Origin: Rhodobacteraceae bacterium LMO-JJ12
GTDB lineage: Bacteria; Pseudomonadota; Alphaproteobacteria; Rhodobacterales; Rhodobacteraceae
Length of the DNA stretch: 64,000 bases
Reading direction: 5' to 3'
NCBI GenBank assembly: GCA_021555075.1
Contig: JAKGBX010000001.1
Span: 1,302,001-1,366,000, forward strand
Shown piece after piece: positions 34,855-41,862 of the stretch. Made by a program: the position numbers and the translations under genes. Within the stretch, counting starts at the first letter, position 1; every line of letters begins with the position of its first letter. The notes beneath the pieces were generated by a model. That model saw only the letters and a program-made list of their open reading frames with translations, was not told where the DNA came from and searched no databases.

Positions 34855-36504
34855 ATGTCGGAAATTGAACGCGAAGCAATGGAATATGACGTGGTCATCG
34901 TTGGAGCTGGCCCTGCGGGTCTTTCGGCCGCGATCCGTCTCAAGCAACTTGATGCTGATCTTCAGGTTGTTGTTCTTGAGAAAGGCTCGGAAGTGGGCGC
35001 GCATATCCTTTCAGGCGCAGTTCTCGACCCGTGCGGGCTTGAAGCGTTGTTCCCTGACTGGAAAGAGAAGGGCGCGCCGCTCAACACGCCGGTCAAACAC
35101 GACAATTTCTATATGCTCGGCGAGGGCGGGGGCATTCGTGTGCCAAACTGGCCAATGCCGCCGTTGATGAACAATCACGGCAATTACATCGTGTCGATGG
35201 GCAATGTCTGCCGGTGGATGGCAGAACAGGCCGAGGAACTTGGCGTCGAAGTGTTCCCCGGAATGGCTTGTTCCGAGCTGGTTTACGACGAAAAGGGTGG
35301 AATCAAGGGGGTCGTTGCTGGCGAGTTTGGCAAGAATCCGGATGGCACGCCCGGCCCGTCCTATGAGCCCGGCATGGAATTGCATGGCAAATACACCTTC
35401 CTCTCTGAAGGTGTGCGCGGCAGCCTCGCCAAGGAGGTGATTGCTAAATACGATCTCTCGGCCGGAAAAGAGCCGCAGAAATATGGCCTTGGCATGAAAG
35501 AGATCTGGGAGGTCGATCCGGCCAAGCATCGCCCCGGCACGGTCACCCACACGATGGGCTGGCCGCTGGGCAGCAATGCCGGGGGTGGTTCATTCATTTA
35601 CCATCTTGAAAACAATCAGGTTTTCGTGGGTTTCGTGGTTCACCTGAACTACAAGAATCCACATCTGTTTCCGTATATGGAATTTCAGAGGTTCAAGCAT
35701 CATCCGATGGTGGCCGAACTCCTCGAAGGCGGCAAGCGCGTGGCTTACGGTGCGCGCGCCATCTCTGAAGGCGGCTGGCAATCGATGCCCAAGATGGTGG
35801 CGCCCGGCGTGGCGCTTCTGGGCTGTTCGGTGGGCATGGTCAATGTGCCGCGCATCAAGGGCAACCATAATGCGATGCTTTCGGGCAAGGCCGCGGCCGA
35901 GGCGGCATTTGCCGCTCTGCAAGCCGGGCGTTCGGGCGATGAATTGACCGAATACGAAGCCGATGTGCGCGACGGGGCGATTGGCAAAGACCTCAAGAAA
36001 GTGCGCAATGTCAAACCGATGTGGTCGAAATGGGGTCTGTTGCCCAGCCTCGCCATGGGTGGGTTGGACATGTGGACCAACACGCTTGGCTTCTCGCTCT
36101 TTGGCACGATGAAACACGGCAAGACCGACGCCGCCGCGACCGAGCTGGCGGACAAGCACAAGGTGATCGACTATCCCAAACCCGATGGCAAGATCAGCTT
36201 TGATCGGCTGACCAATGTGGCGTTTTCCTTTACCAACCACGAAGAAAGCCAGCCCTGTCATCTGCATCTCAAGGACGAAAGTATTCCGATCGGGGTCAAC
36301 CTGCCGAAATACGACGAGCCGGCACAAAGATACTGCCCGGCCGGCGTGTATGAGGTGGTGCGTGAAGAGGGGGCGGAGCCGCGTTTCGTCATCAACTTCC
36401 AGAACTGCGTGCATTGCAAGACCTGTGACATCAAGGATCCCCCCCAGAACATCAACTGGACCACTCCCCAGGGTGGCGACGGGCCGAACTATCCCAATAT
36501 GTAA
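34855..36504 (+). CDS. etfD: Electron transfer flavoprotein-ubiquinone oxidoreductase
   Basis: ETF-QO passes electrons from ETF (fatty-acid and amino-acid dehydrogenases) to the quinone pool at the inner membrane. The 549-residue protein has the FAD dinucleotide motif VVIVGAGPAGLSAAI, the middle GCSVGMVNVPRIKGNHNAMLSG, and the C-terminal [4Fe-4S] ligands in RYCPAGVYE and CVHCKTCDIKDPPQNINW. The ATG at 34855 is preferred because AAGGG is well spaced; ATG 34846 would be too close. A terminator-like hairpin follows. The etfAB genes are not in the window. Confidence 0.97.
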   Translation: MSEIEREAMEYDVVIVGAGPAGLSAAIRLKQLDADLQVVVLEKGSEVGAHILSGAVLDPCGLEALFPDWKEKGAPLNTPVKHDNFYMLGEGGGIRVPNWPMPPLMNNHGNYIVSMGNVCRWMAEQAEELGVEVFPGMACSELVYDEKGGIKGVVAGEFGKNPDGTPGPSYEPGMELHGKYTFLSEGVRGSLAKEVIAKYDLSAGKEPQKYGLGMKEIWEVDPAKHRPGTVTHTMGWPLGSNAGGGSFIYHLENNQVFVGFVVHLNYKNPHLFPYMEFQRFKHHPMVAELLEGGKRVAYGARAISEGGWQSMPKMVAPGVALLGCSVGMVNVPRIKGNHNAMLSGKAAAEAAFAALQAGRSGDELTEYEADVRDGAIGKDLKKVRNVKPMWSKWGLLPSLAMGGLDMWTNTLGFSLFGTMKHGKTDAAATELADKHKVIDYPKPDGKISFDRLTNVAFSFTNHEESQPCHLHLKDESIPIGVNLPKYDEPAQRYCPAGVYEVVREEGAEPRFVINFQNCVHCKTCDIKDPPQNINWTTPQGGDGPNYPNM

Positions 36505-36536
36505 AGCCGCAACCCGGCCAATACGTGTTTTCTTAC

Positions 36537-36567
36537 CGCCCGGTGGCCTTGATGGCGCCGGGCGTTT
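36537..36567 (+). terminator. Terminator-like hairpin after the ETF-QO gene
   Basis: CGCCCGG (36537-36543) pairs with CCGGGCG (36558-36564) with inner GGCC/GGCG pairing, and TTTGCGTT follows. It begins 33 bases after the stop codon. Confidence 0.5.
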
Positions 36568-36687
36568 GCGTTCGCCAAACTGCAAAACCGCAATCACATG
36601 TCCGCGTATGGGGCCAAGCCGCATTGCGTTTACTGGATGTTACGTTACTTTATGCCTTCATACCGGCAGCAAAGGGCAGACCCACAC

Positions 36688-38400
36688 ATGAAAGCCAATC
36701 GAATAGTCGCGATCGCGGCGCTTGTGGTGCAGCTTACCATCACGCCAGCATTGGCGGATGGGCTTGCCGGGGCGTATCTTGCCGGGCGACAGGCGCGTTA
36801 CTCAGGCGATTTCGATGCCGCCTCGCAATATTATACTCAGGCACTGGCGCGCGACCCGTCGAATCCGTCTCTGATGGAAGCCACTGTGCTGTCCTTCCTT
36901 TCGCTGGGACGAATTGACCGCGCGCTGCCGGTGGCCACCGTGATGGAGGCGAAGGAGCTGAAAAGTCAGCTCAGCCAAATGGTGCTCTTGGCGGACGAGG
37001 CCTGGAATGGGCGATATGACGACCTGCTCAAACGGATCGAGGACGAGCGCGGCATCGGTGAATTGGTCGACGGTCTGATCGGCGCCTGGGCGCAATTGGG
37101 CAAGGGTGCAATGTCAGATGCGATTACCGCTTTTGATACATTGGCAAAAGAGCCGGGACAGCGCGGCTTTGCGCTCTATCAGAAAGCCCTGGCTTTGGCC
37201 CTTGTCGGCGATCTTGAGGGGGCGGATGCAATCCTGAGCGCGTCGGGTCCGGGGGCTGCTGTGCAGACCCGCCGTGGCGTGATTGCACGTGTGCAGGTGC
37301 TCAGCCAGCTTGAAAAAAATGATGCGGCACTTGAGGTGCTTGAACAGGCCTTTGGCAAATCCTTCGATCCCGAACTGGAAGTCATGCACGATAGGTTGAA
37401 GGCGGGCGAAACGCTCAGCTTTGATGTCATCGGTTCAGTGCGCGATGGCATGGCCGAAGTGCTCTATACGGTTGCAGGGGCGTTGCGCGGAGAAGCGCGG
37501 GATGTTGATACGATCCTCTTTGCCCGTCTGGCCGAATACCTGCGCCCCGAGCATGTAGATGCGATTCTGCTGACGGCTGAAATTCTCGATGATATGGCGC
37601 AATATGATCTGGCAACGGCAGCCTATCGCAAGGTGCCGCGTTCTGATCCGGCCTTTCATGCCGCCGAACTTGGGCGCGCTGACGCGCTGCGCAAGGCCGG
37701 CAAACCCGACGCTGCCATCGAAGTGCTGGAACAGTTGACAAAAAGTCATGGCGATTTGCCGGTTGTTCACAACACTCTGGGGGATCTGCTGCGCACGCTT
37801 GACCGTTATGACGAAGCCATCGCGGCCTATGATCGCGCAATCGCCCTTTATGATACCGAAGAAGCAACGCAGTGGTTTGTCTATTACGCCCGCGCCATCT
37901 GTCATGAGCGGGTCGGCAACTGGCCTCAGGCCGAGGCCGATTTCCGCGCAGCGTTGGAGCTTGATCCCAACCGGCCCGAAGTGCTGAACTACCTCGGGTA
38001 CTCGCTGGTCGAGAAAAGTAACAAGCTGGATGAGGCGTTGGACATGATCGAACGTGCCGTCGCCGTACAGCCAAATTCGGGCTATATCGTCGATAGCCTT
38101 GGCTGGGCGCTCTATCGTCTGGGACGTTATGACGAGGCGGTCAGCCATATGGAACATGCGGCCGAATTGATGTCGGTCGACCCTATCGTCAATGATCATC
38201 TGGGCGATGTCTATTGGGCTGTGGGCCGCAAACGCGAGGCGGAATTCCAATGGAAACGCGCGCTTTCCTTCGTCGATTACGGAGAAACCGCCGAAGATGC
38301 CGACCCGGATCGCATTCGCCGCAAGATCGCGGTCGGTCTGGACAAGGTTCTCGAAGAAGAAGGTGCGCCGCCTCTGAAAGTGGCCGGTGAGGATGGCTGA
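36688..38400 (+). CDS. Exported TPR-repeat protein
   Basis: A 570-residue protein with a signal peptide (residues 1-23, LVVQLTITPALA) and TPR repeats throughout. The C-terminal repeats are clearest: DLPVVHNTLGDLLRTLDRYDEAIAAYDRAI, RPEVLNYLGYSLVEKSNKLDEALDMIERAV and SGYIVDSLGWALYRLGRYDEAVSHMEHAAEL, typical of a family of outer-membrane-associated TPR proteins in Rhodobacterales. It probably serves as a periplasmic scaffold. The ATG at 36688 gives the signal peptide. Its stop overlaps the ispE start by eight bases, so the two are translated together. Confidence 0.82.
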   Translation: MKANRIVAIAALVVQLTITPALADGLAGAYLAGRQARYSGDFDAASQYYTQALARDPSNPSLMEATVLSFLSLGRIDRALPVATVMEAKELKSQLSQMVLLADEAWNGRYDDLLKRIEDERGIGELVDGLIGAWAQLGKGAMSDAITAFDTLAKEPGQRGFALYQKALALALVGDLEGADAILSASGPGAAVQTRRGVIARVQVLSQLEKNDAALEVLEQAFGKSFDPELEVMHDRLKAGETLSFDVIGSVRDGMAEVLYTVAGALRGEARDVDTILFARLAEYLRPEHVDAILLTAEILDDMAQYDLATAAYRKVPRSDPAFHAAELGRADALRKAGKPDAAIEVLEQLTKSHGDLPVVHNTLGDLLRTLDRYDEAIAAYDRAIALYDTEEATQWFVYYARAICHERVGNWPQAEADFRAALELDPNRPEVLNYLGYSLVEKSNKLDEALDMIERAVAVQPNSGYIVDSLGWALYRLGRYDEAVSHMEHAAELMSVDPIVNDHLGDVYWAVGRKREAEFQWKRALSFVDYGETAEDADPDRIRRKIAVGLDKVLEEEGAPPLKVAGEDG

Positions 38401-39217
38401 CGCCTCGGGCTTTGCGCCCGCCAAGGTAAATCTTTCGCTGCATGTCGTTGGTCAGAGATCGGATGGTTTGCATCTGCTCGACAGCCTTGTTGCCTTCGCG
38501 CAAATTGGGGATCGTCTGAGCGCAGAACTTGCCAGTGTTACAACTTTGAAGGTAACCGGGCCGATGGCCGACGGCGTGCCGACGGATGGCCGCAATCTCG
38601 TCTTGAAGGCTGCCGAGTGGCTGGGGATTTCTGCCGCGATTACGCTTGAAAAACACTTGCCCGCAGCCGCCGGGATCGGTGGCGGTTCTTCAGATGCGGC
38701 GGCGGCGATACGCGTTCTTACCGATCTGACCGGAAAAACCATCCCCGCTGGGGCCGAGGTTTTGGGCGCGGACGTGCCTGTGTGCCTGTCTGCGCAATCG
38801 GTGCGGATGCGCGGGGTCGGCGAAAGGCTGGACCGGGTTGTGTTGCCGCCATTGCCTGCGCTCTTGGTCAATCCTGGCGTCGCTGTGCCGACAGGTTCGG
38901 TGTTTTCCGCGCTTCCCACCAAGAACAACCCTGCCATGCCCGACGACTTGTCAGGTTTTCGCAGCCCATCAGAGGCAATCGCGTGGATTTCGATGCAGCG
39001 CAACGATTTGCAGGCGCCTGCGATGCGTATCGCGCCCGAAATCGACGCCGTGCTGCGCTGTCTTGCGGCCTTGCCCGGCGCGCGGCTTGCGCGCATGTCC
39101 GGGTCAGGCGCGACCTGTTTTGCGCTGTTTGACACCCCGCGCGAGGCGGTGGCGGCAGAAACCCTTTTGCGTGAAGAGCGCAGCGATTGGTGGATTGCGG
39201 CAACCCGGCTGGGCTGA
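38393..39217 (+). CDS. ispE: 4-diphosphocytidyl-2-C-methyl-D-erythritol kinase
   Basis: IspE phosphorylates CDP-methylerythritol in the non-mevalonate isoprenoid pathway. The 274-residue GHMP kinase has FAPAKVNLSLHV at the N-terminus, the ATP-binding LPAAAGIGGGSSDAAAAIRVL and the C-terminal RMSGSGATCFALF. The start overlaps the TPR gene stop. This coupling to a TPR protein is common in the group and has no known biochemical reason. Confidence 0.95.
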   Translation: MADASGFAPAKVNLSLHVVGQRSDGLHLLDSLVAFAQIGDRLSAELASVTTLKVTGPMADGVPTDGRNLVLKAAEWLGISAAITLEKHLPAAAGIGGGSSDAAAAIRVLTDLTGKTIPAGAEVLGADVPVCLSAQSVRMRGVGERLDRVVLPPLPALLVNPGVAVPTGSVFSALPTKNNPAMPDDLSGFRSPSEAIAWISMQRNDLQAPAMRIAPEIDAVLRCLAALPGARLARMSGSGATCFALFDTPREAVAAETLLREERSDWWIAATRLG

Positions 39218-39323
39218 ATGAACTGCGCGGTGAATCCGCCGAAAATCACCGCCCCGTGCCCAACCTCTTGAAGCTTGGCCCGGAAGGGACCATGATAGAG
39301 GCAGAGATAGGGGAAGTGACATC

Positions 39324-39665
39324 ATGCCCAAACTGATCCGAATGTATATCATCAATGTCGTCATCGGCTTTGGCATAGCAGCCGGATTCGTGGCGATGCT
39401 TCTCTATTTCAATATCGCCAATCTCTGGCATCTGGTCAGCCATTCAGACAAGGGATGGCTGGCGGTATTGGTGTTGTGGTTTGCCAATGGCATCGTGTTT
39501 GCCGGGGTGCAGTTTGCAATCGCCGTCATGAAAATGAAGGATGACGACGATGACGGACCCGGGGGTGGCTTGCGCCAGCACGTCGCACGGCCAGAACCGC
39601 AGGTCGTGCCGGTGCGGGTGTCGGCGCGAAACCCGGGCAACCCTGCGAACCCGCCCAGAGGATAA
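39324..39665 (+). CDS. Small membrane protein, unknown
   Basis: A 113-residue protein with two membrane helices (about 9-28, VVIGFGIAAGFVAMLLYF, and 43-66, LAVLVLWFANGIVFAGVQFAIAV) and a charged, Pro-rich cytoplasmic tail starting KMKDDDDDGPGGG. Small proteins of this kind are widespread in Rhodobacterales without assigned function. Downstream is a ~600-base region without coding sequence on this strand. Confidence 0.65.
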   Translation: MPKLIRMYIINVVIGFGIAAGFVAMLLYFNIANLWHLVSHSDKGWLAVLVLWFANGIVFAGVQFAIAVMKMKDDDDDGPGGGLRQHVARPEPQVVPVRVSARNPGNPANPPRG

Positions 39666-39778
39666 AATGCGCGCCTGTCGGTCAGACTTGGCGATCCATC
39701 CCGCAATCAATCGTTTGCTTTAGCCGTCTTGAACGCGCCCCAGCCTCGGGGCGCTTTCGTCATGTCGCTGTCAGGGAT

Positions 39779-39893
39779 TAAAGCGTTTCGAGATAGACCA
39801 GATTCACGGGTTTGTGTTGAAGCGCCCACAACGTTGATGTGTTGTGCGGCGTTGCGACCTAACTCTGTCTCAGGTTTAAGTAAAAACGCTTTA
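39779..39893 (+). repeat. 115-bp element with 10-bp terminal inverted repeats, copy A
   Basis: The element begins TAAAGCGTTT (39779-39788) and ends AAACGCTTTA (39884-39893), exact reverse complements. Its first ~75 bases match the minus strand of 41098-41206, including GATTCACGGGTTTGT and TTGATNTGTTGNGCG. The size and terminal repeats resemble a miniature non-autonomous element, but no target duplication is evident. It abuts the probable 3' end of the 6S RNA gene. Confidence 0.6.
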
Positions 39894-39912
39894 GGCGGCG
39901 GAACCACCCGGA

Positions 39913-40096
39913 CCGTGGGGTTATCTCATTCCCGAGGACCTGTGTGCACAGGTGGGCGCCAGGTAACGAGGCCAAGACCTCGACAGAGCCAGCTCCCTCG
40001 GAAGTATTTAAGGCCACCGGAATGCAACCGTGTCACGAGAAGGGCAGAACCGCCAATTCCCACATAGGCAGGGCAGGGTGAGATAACAAGCCACCA
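39913..40096 (-). ncRNA. ssrS: Probable 6S RNA
   Basis: On the minus strand a ~184-nt RNA is closed by GTTATCTCA (40087-40079) pairing with TGAGATAAC (39928-39920), extended by GTGG/CCAC. Inside, in the order seen in E. coli 6S RNA, lie CGGTTGCATTCCGG, GCCTTAAA (40014-40007), a small hairpin CGAGG/CCTCG (39982-39967) and then GTTAC followed by CCTGGCGCC. These correspond to the GCCUUAAA element, the small hairpin in the 3' strand of the central bubble and the GUUAC-GCCUG segment. 6S RNA mimics an open promoter and sequesters housekeeping RNA polymerase in stationary phase. The salS/ygfA neighbour common elsewhere is absent. Confidence 0.7.
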
Positions 40097-40257
40097 TTTC
40101 CAATCCTGTGAACAATGGCGGATTACAGCGCCCGCCTTGGCCCGATCTCGACACCTGCCAGGTTCCGCGCGGGGTCCGATCCTTGATATTGAAGCTGCCG
40201 CGTGCAGTCGCCCAACGGCATTCAATCAAGCAAGTCGGCCAAAATCCCCTTGAATAT

Positions 40258-40272
40258 GTTCTCTCTTTGTTC
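40258..40272 (+). promoter_or_regulatory. LexA (SOS) box upstream of mmcB
   Basis: GTTCTCTCTTTGTTC is an exact GTTC-N7-GTTC, the LexA site of alphaproteobacteria. It ends 12 bases before the mmcB ATG, a position that would block RNA polymerase or early elongation. mmcB is a known SOS gene in Caulobacter. Confidence 0.8.
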
Positions 40273-40284
40273 AATATTTGGGGG

Positions 40285-40734
40285 ATGGATGACCAGCTTC
40301 CTTCAGAGCAAATGCAACCCGGTCAGCTCTTGGGGCGTGGGGTATGCCGTTTTTTGGCCAGCCATGATTTCGTGACGCTGGAAGAGTTCGTGCCCCAGAG
40401 GGGCAAGCGTGTGGATGTCATGGCGCTTGGGCCGAAAGGTGAGATCTGGGTGATCGAATGCAAATCCAGCCGGGTTGATTTCACGTCTGATGGGAAATGG
40501 GGGGGCTATCTGGAATGGTGCGACCGCTATTTTTGGGCGGTGGACACCGATTTTCCGACTGACCTTCTGCCGGATGATACGGGATTGATCATTGCCGATG
40601 CCTATAATGCCGAGATCATCCGAATGTCGCCCGAGGTTAAACTGGCCGGCGCCCGTCGCACTGCGCTCACACGGCGCTTCGCCCGGCACGCGGCGCGTCG
40701 ACTGCAAGGGTACCGTGATCCACGGGTCTTCTAG
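40285..40734 (+). CDS. mmcB: MmcB-type DNA repair nuclease-like protein
   Basis: A 149-residue protein matching MmcB, a PD-(D/E)xK-fold DNA repair factor of alphaproteobacteria. The putative nuclease residues are the Asp in GKRVDVMALG and the Glu-x-Lys in IWVIECKSSRVDF. MmcB contributes to mitomycin C damage repair in Caulobacter. The ATG at 40285 follows GGGGG and the LexA box lies just upstream; the frame is open further 5' but that would run through the box. It ends 9 bases from a convergent DUF6324 gene. Confidence 0.88.
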   Translation: MDDQLPSEQMQPGQLLGRGVCRFLASHDFVTLEEFVPQRGKRVDVMALGPKGEIWVIECKSSRVDFTSDGKWGGYLEWCDRYFWAVDTDFPTDLLPDDTGLIIADAYNAEIIRMSPEVKLAGARRTALTRRFARHAARRLQGYRDPRVF

Positions 40735-40743
40735 GGCTTCGGG

Positions 40744-40929
40744 TCAGCCCTTGGCGCGTGCGGCCCGTGCAGCAGCGCGGATTTCTTCGGCGATTTCGTC
40801 GGCTTCCTCGGGGTCGAAATCCATAGGAATCTCGATGTCCCGCGCCTCGATATAGAGCCGCACCATTCCTTGATCGGTCGGGCCGATTTGCAAGTTGGCT
40901 TCGATGTCGCTCTGTTTGTTGATGCTCAT
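40744..40929 (-). CDS. DUF6324 family small protein
   Basis: A 61-residue acidic protein: MSINKQSDIEANLQIGPTDQG, a strand-rich middle (MVRLYIEARDIEIPMDF) and a C-terminal helix DEIAEEIRAAARAARAK. It fits the small Rhodobacteraceae family DUF6324. AGGAGA precedes the ATG at 40929. Function unknown. It converges on mmcB, nine bases apart. Confidence 0.75.
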   Translation of the reverse strand: MSINKQSDIEANLQIGPTDQGMVRLYIEARDIEIPMDFDPEEADEIAEEIRAAARAARAKG

Positions 40930-41097
40930 GACGTGCTCTCCTGAAGCTGGCATTCAGCTAGACAGTTTGGCCTTGCGATGCAAGCACCTGCAACCATTCT
41001 GCACCTGTTGCGGCGCGCATGTTCCGGCAATTGTCGGGCAATGACGCGGACCCGCCAACGAAATATCAGACCGCTCTCGCGTGGGTGTCGAATGGGT

Positions 41098-41206
41098 TCG
41101 CTTTGTGAGAGCTTCAACAAGGGCGACTCGAAATGGCGCGCAACAGATCAATGTCATGGGCGTTTTGTGACAAACCCGTGATTCAAGTTTGTCGCGAAAC
41201 GCTTTA
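41098..41206 (-). repeat. 115-bp-type element, copy B (inverted, degenerate)
   Basis: Read on the minus strand from 41206 it begins TAAAGCGTTTCGCGA and follows copy A (39779-39893) for about 75 bases, sharing GAATCACGGGTTTGT and TTGATCTGTTGCGCG. The far end has lost the terminal AAACGCTTTA and reads AAAGCGAACC. Copies A and B face each other about 1.2 kb apart. The rest of the gap 40930-41250 shows no gene. Confidence 0.55.
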
Positions 41207-41250
41207 GAGGCTTGCATTCACGCGACTCGGAAGCTAAATCGCCTGACAGT

Positions 41251-41327
41251 GCCGCCTTAGCTCAGTTGGTTAGAGCGCTGGATTGTGGATCCAGAGGTCC
41301 CCTGTTCAAGCCAGGGAGGCGGTACCA
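41251..41327 (+). tRNA. tRNA-His (GTG)
   Basis: A full cloverleaf: D-arm TTAGCTCAGTTGGTTAGAGC, anticodon arm CTGGATTGTGGATCCAG with GTG, T-loop GTTCAAG, and an encoded 3' CCA. The acceptor stem pairs GCCGCCT with AGGCGGT and leaves A73 as discriminator. The base before the first G is T, so the G-1 that marks tRNA-His in most organisms is not encoded. This is the alphaproteobacterial variant with A73, matched by an altered HisRS. Confidence 0.95.
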
Positions 41328-41519
41328 TTTTCCCCCGACATGATTACACTGGTAAACTTGCACCGGCAGAGTCCTGGTTTTTGCTCTTGCAGACGGTAGC
41401 CCCAAGTCGCCCAGGGCCTGACGGGCTTGACCTAACACAAAAATATCCCACCCGAGCCGGGACGCGTTTGGCGATCACGACGCTTTACACAGAGAACGTT
41501 CGCGGTTAATCCGGGCGTG

Positions 41520-41706
41520 CTTCGGTCCGAACAAAGAGTCGTTTGGATAATAGGGAATATGGTGAGGTCGCCCGCAAGGCTGCCAAATCCACAACTGCCC
41601 CCGCAACTGTAGGCGGAGAGCGAAGCCGGAATACACCACTGTCGCAGAATCTGCGGCGGGAAGGTCCGGCCAAGCGTTGACCCGCAAGTCAGGAGACCTG
41701 CCGAAG
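41520..41706 (+). ncRNA. Cobalamin (B12) riboswitch
   Basis: P1 is CTTCGG (41520-41525) with CCGAAG (41701-41706). Within lie GGGAATATGGTGAGG, GCTGCCAAATCCACAACTGCCCCCGCAACTGT in pieces (the conserved CTGCCCCCGCAACTG), CACTG, GGGAAGG and the B12-box-like AAGTCAGGAGACCTGCC. Adenosylcobalamin binding should shut off the operon. The 156 bases to the btuB ATG hold a GGGGGA/TCCCCC hairpin without T-run, so control may be on translation. Confidence 0.95.
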
Positions 41707-41862
41707 TGAACACCCTGTCCGCGCGCGTGGGGCGTCGTGGGCTGCGGAGCATTCTTCCGCCGTGGTGTCTTCACCGTCTCGGGGGAGGGCTCACTTTCCC
41801 CCAAAGGCAAACAGATATCGCAGCGGTCGCACAAGCTTGCGCCGTGTTAATGGGGAAATGCG

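Noticed and set aside
33179-35167. 662-codon plus-strand open frame
   Set aside because: It runs antisense through the membrane-protein and greA genes and into the wrong frame of the ETF-QO gene. The translation has no domain.
39336-39365. dif-like string near GAATGTATATCATCAATG
   Set aside because: Only a few positions fit the XerCD dif consensus, and it lies inside the start of a plausible membrane-protein gene (MYIINVV). I do not call a dif site.
39913-40096. SRP RNA, RNase P RNA or tmRNA on either strand
   Set aside because: The GGAAGCAGCC-type SRP loop, RNase P P4 sequences and tmRNA T-arm are all missing; the order of elements on the minus strand fits 6S RNA.
41707-41862. Intrinsic terminator as expression platform of the cobalamin riboswitch
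   Set aside because: The GGGGGA/TCCCCC hairpin has no following T-run, so a terminator call is not supported.
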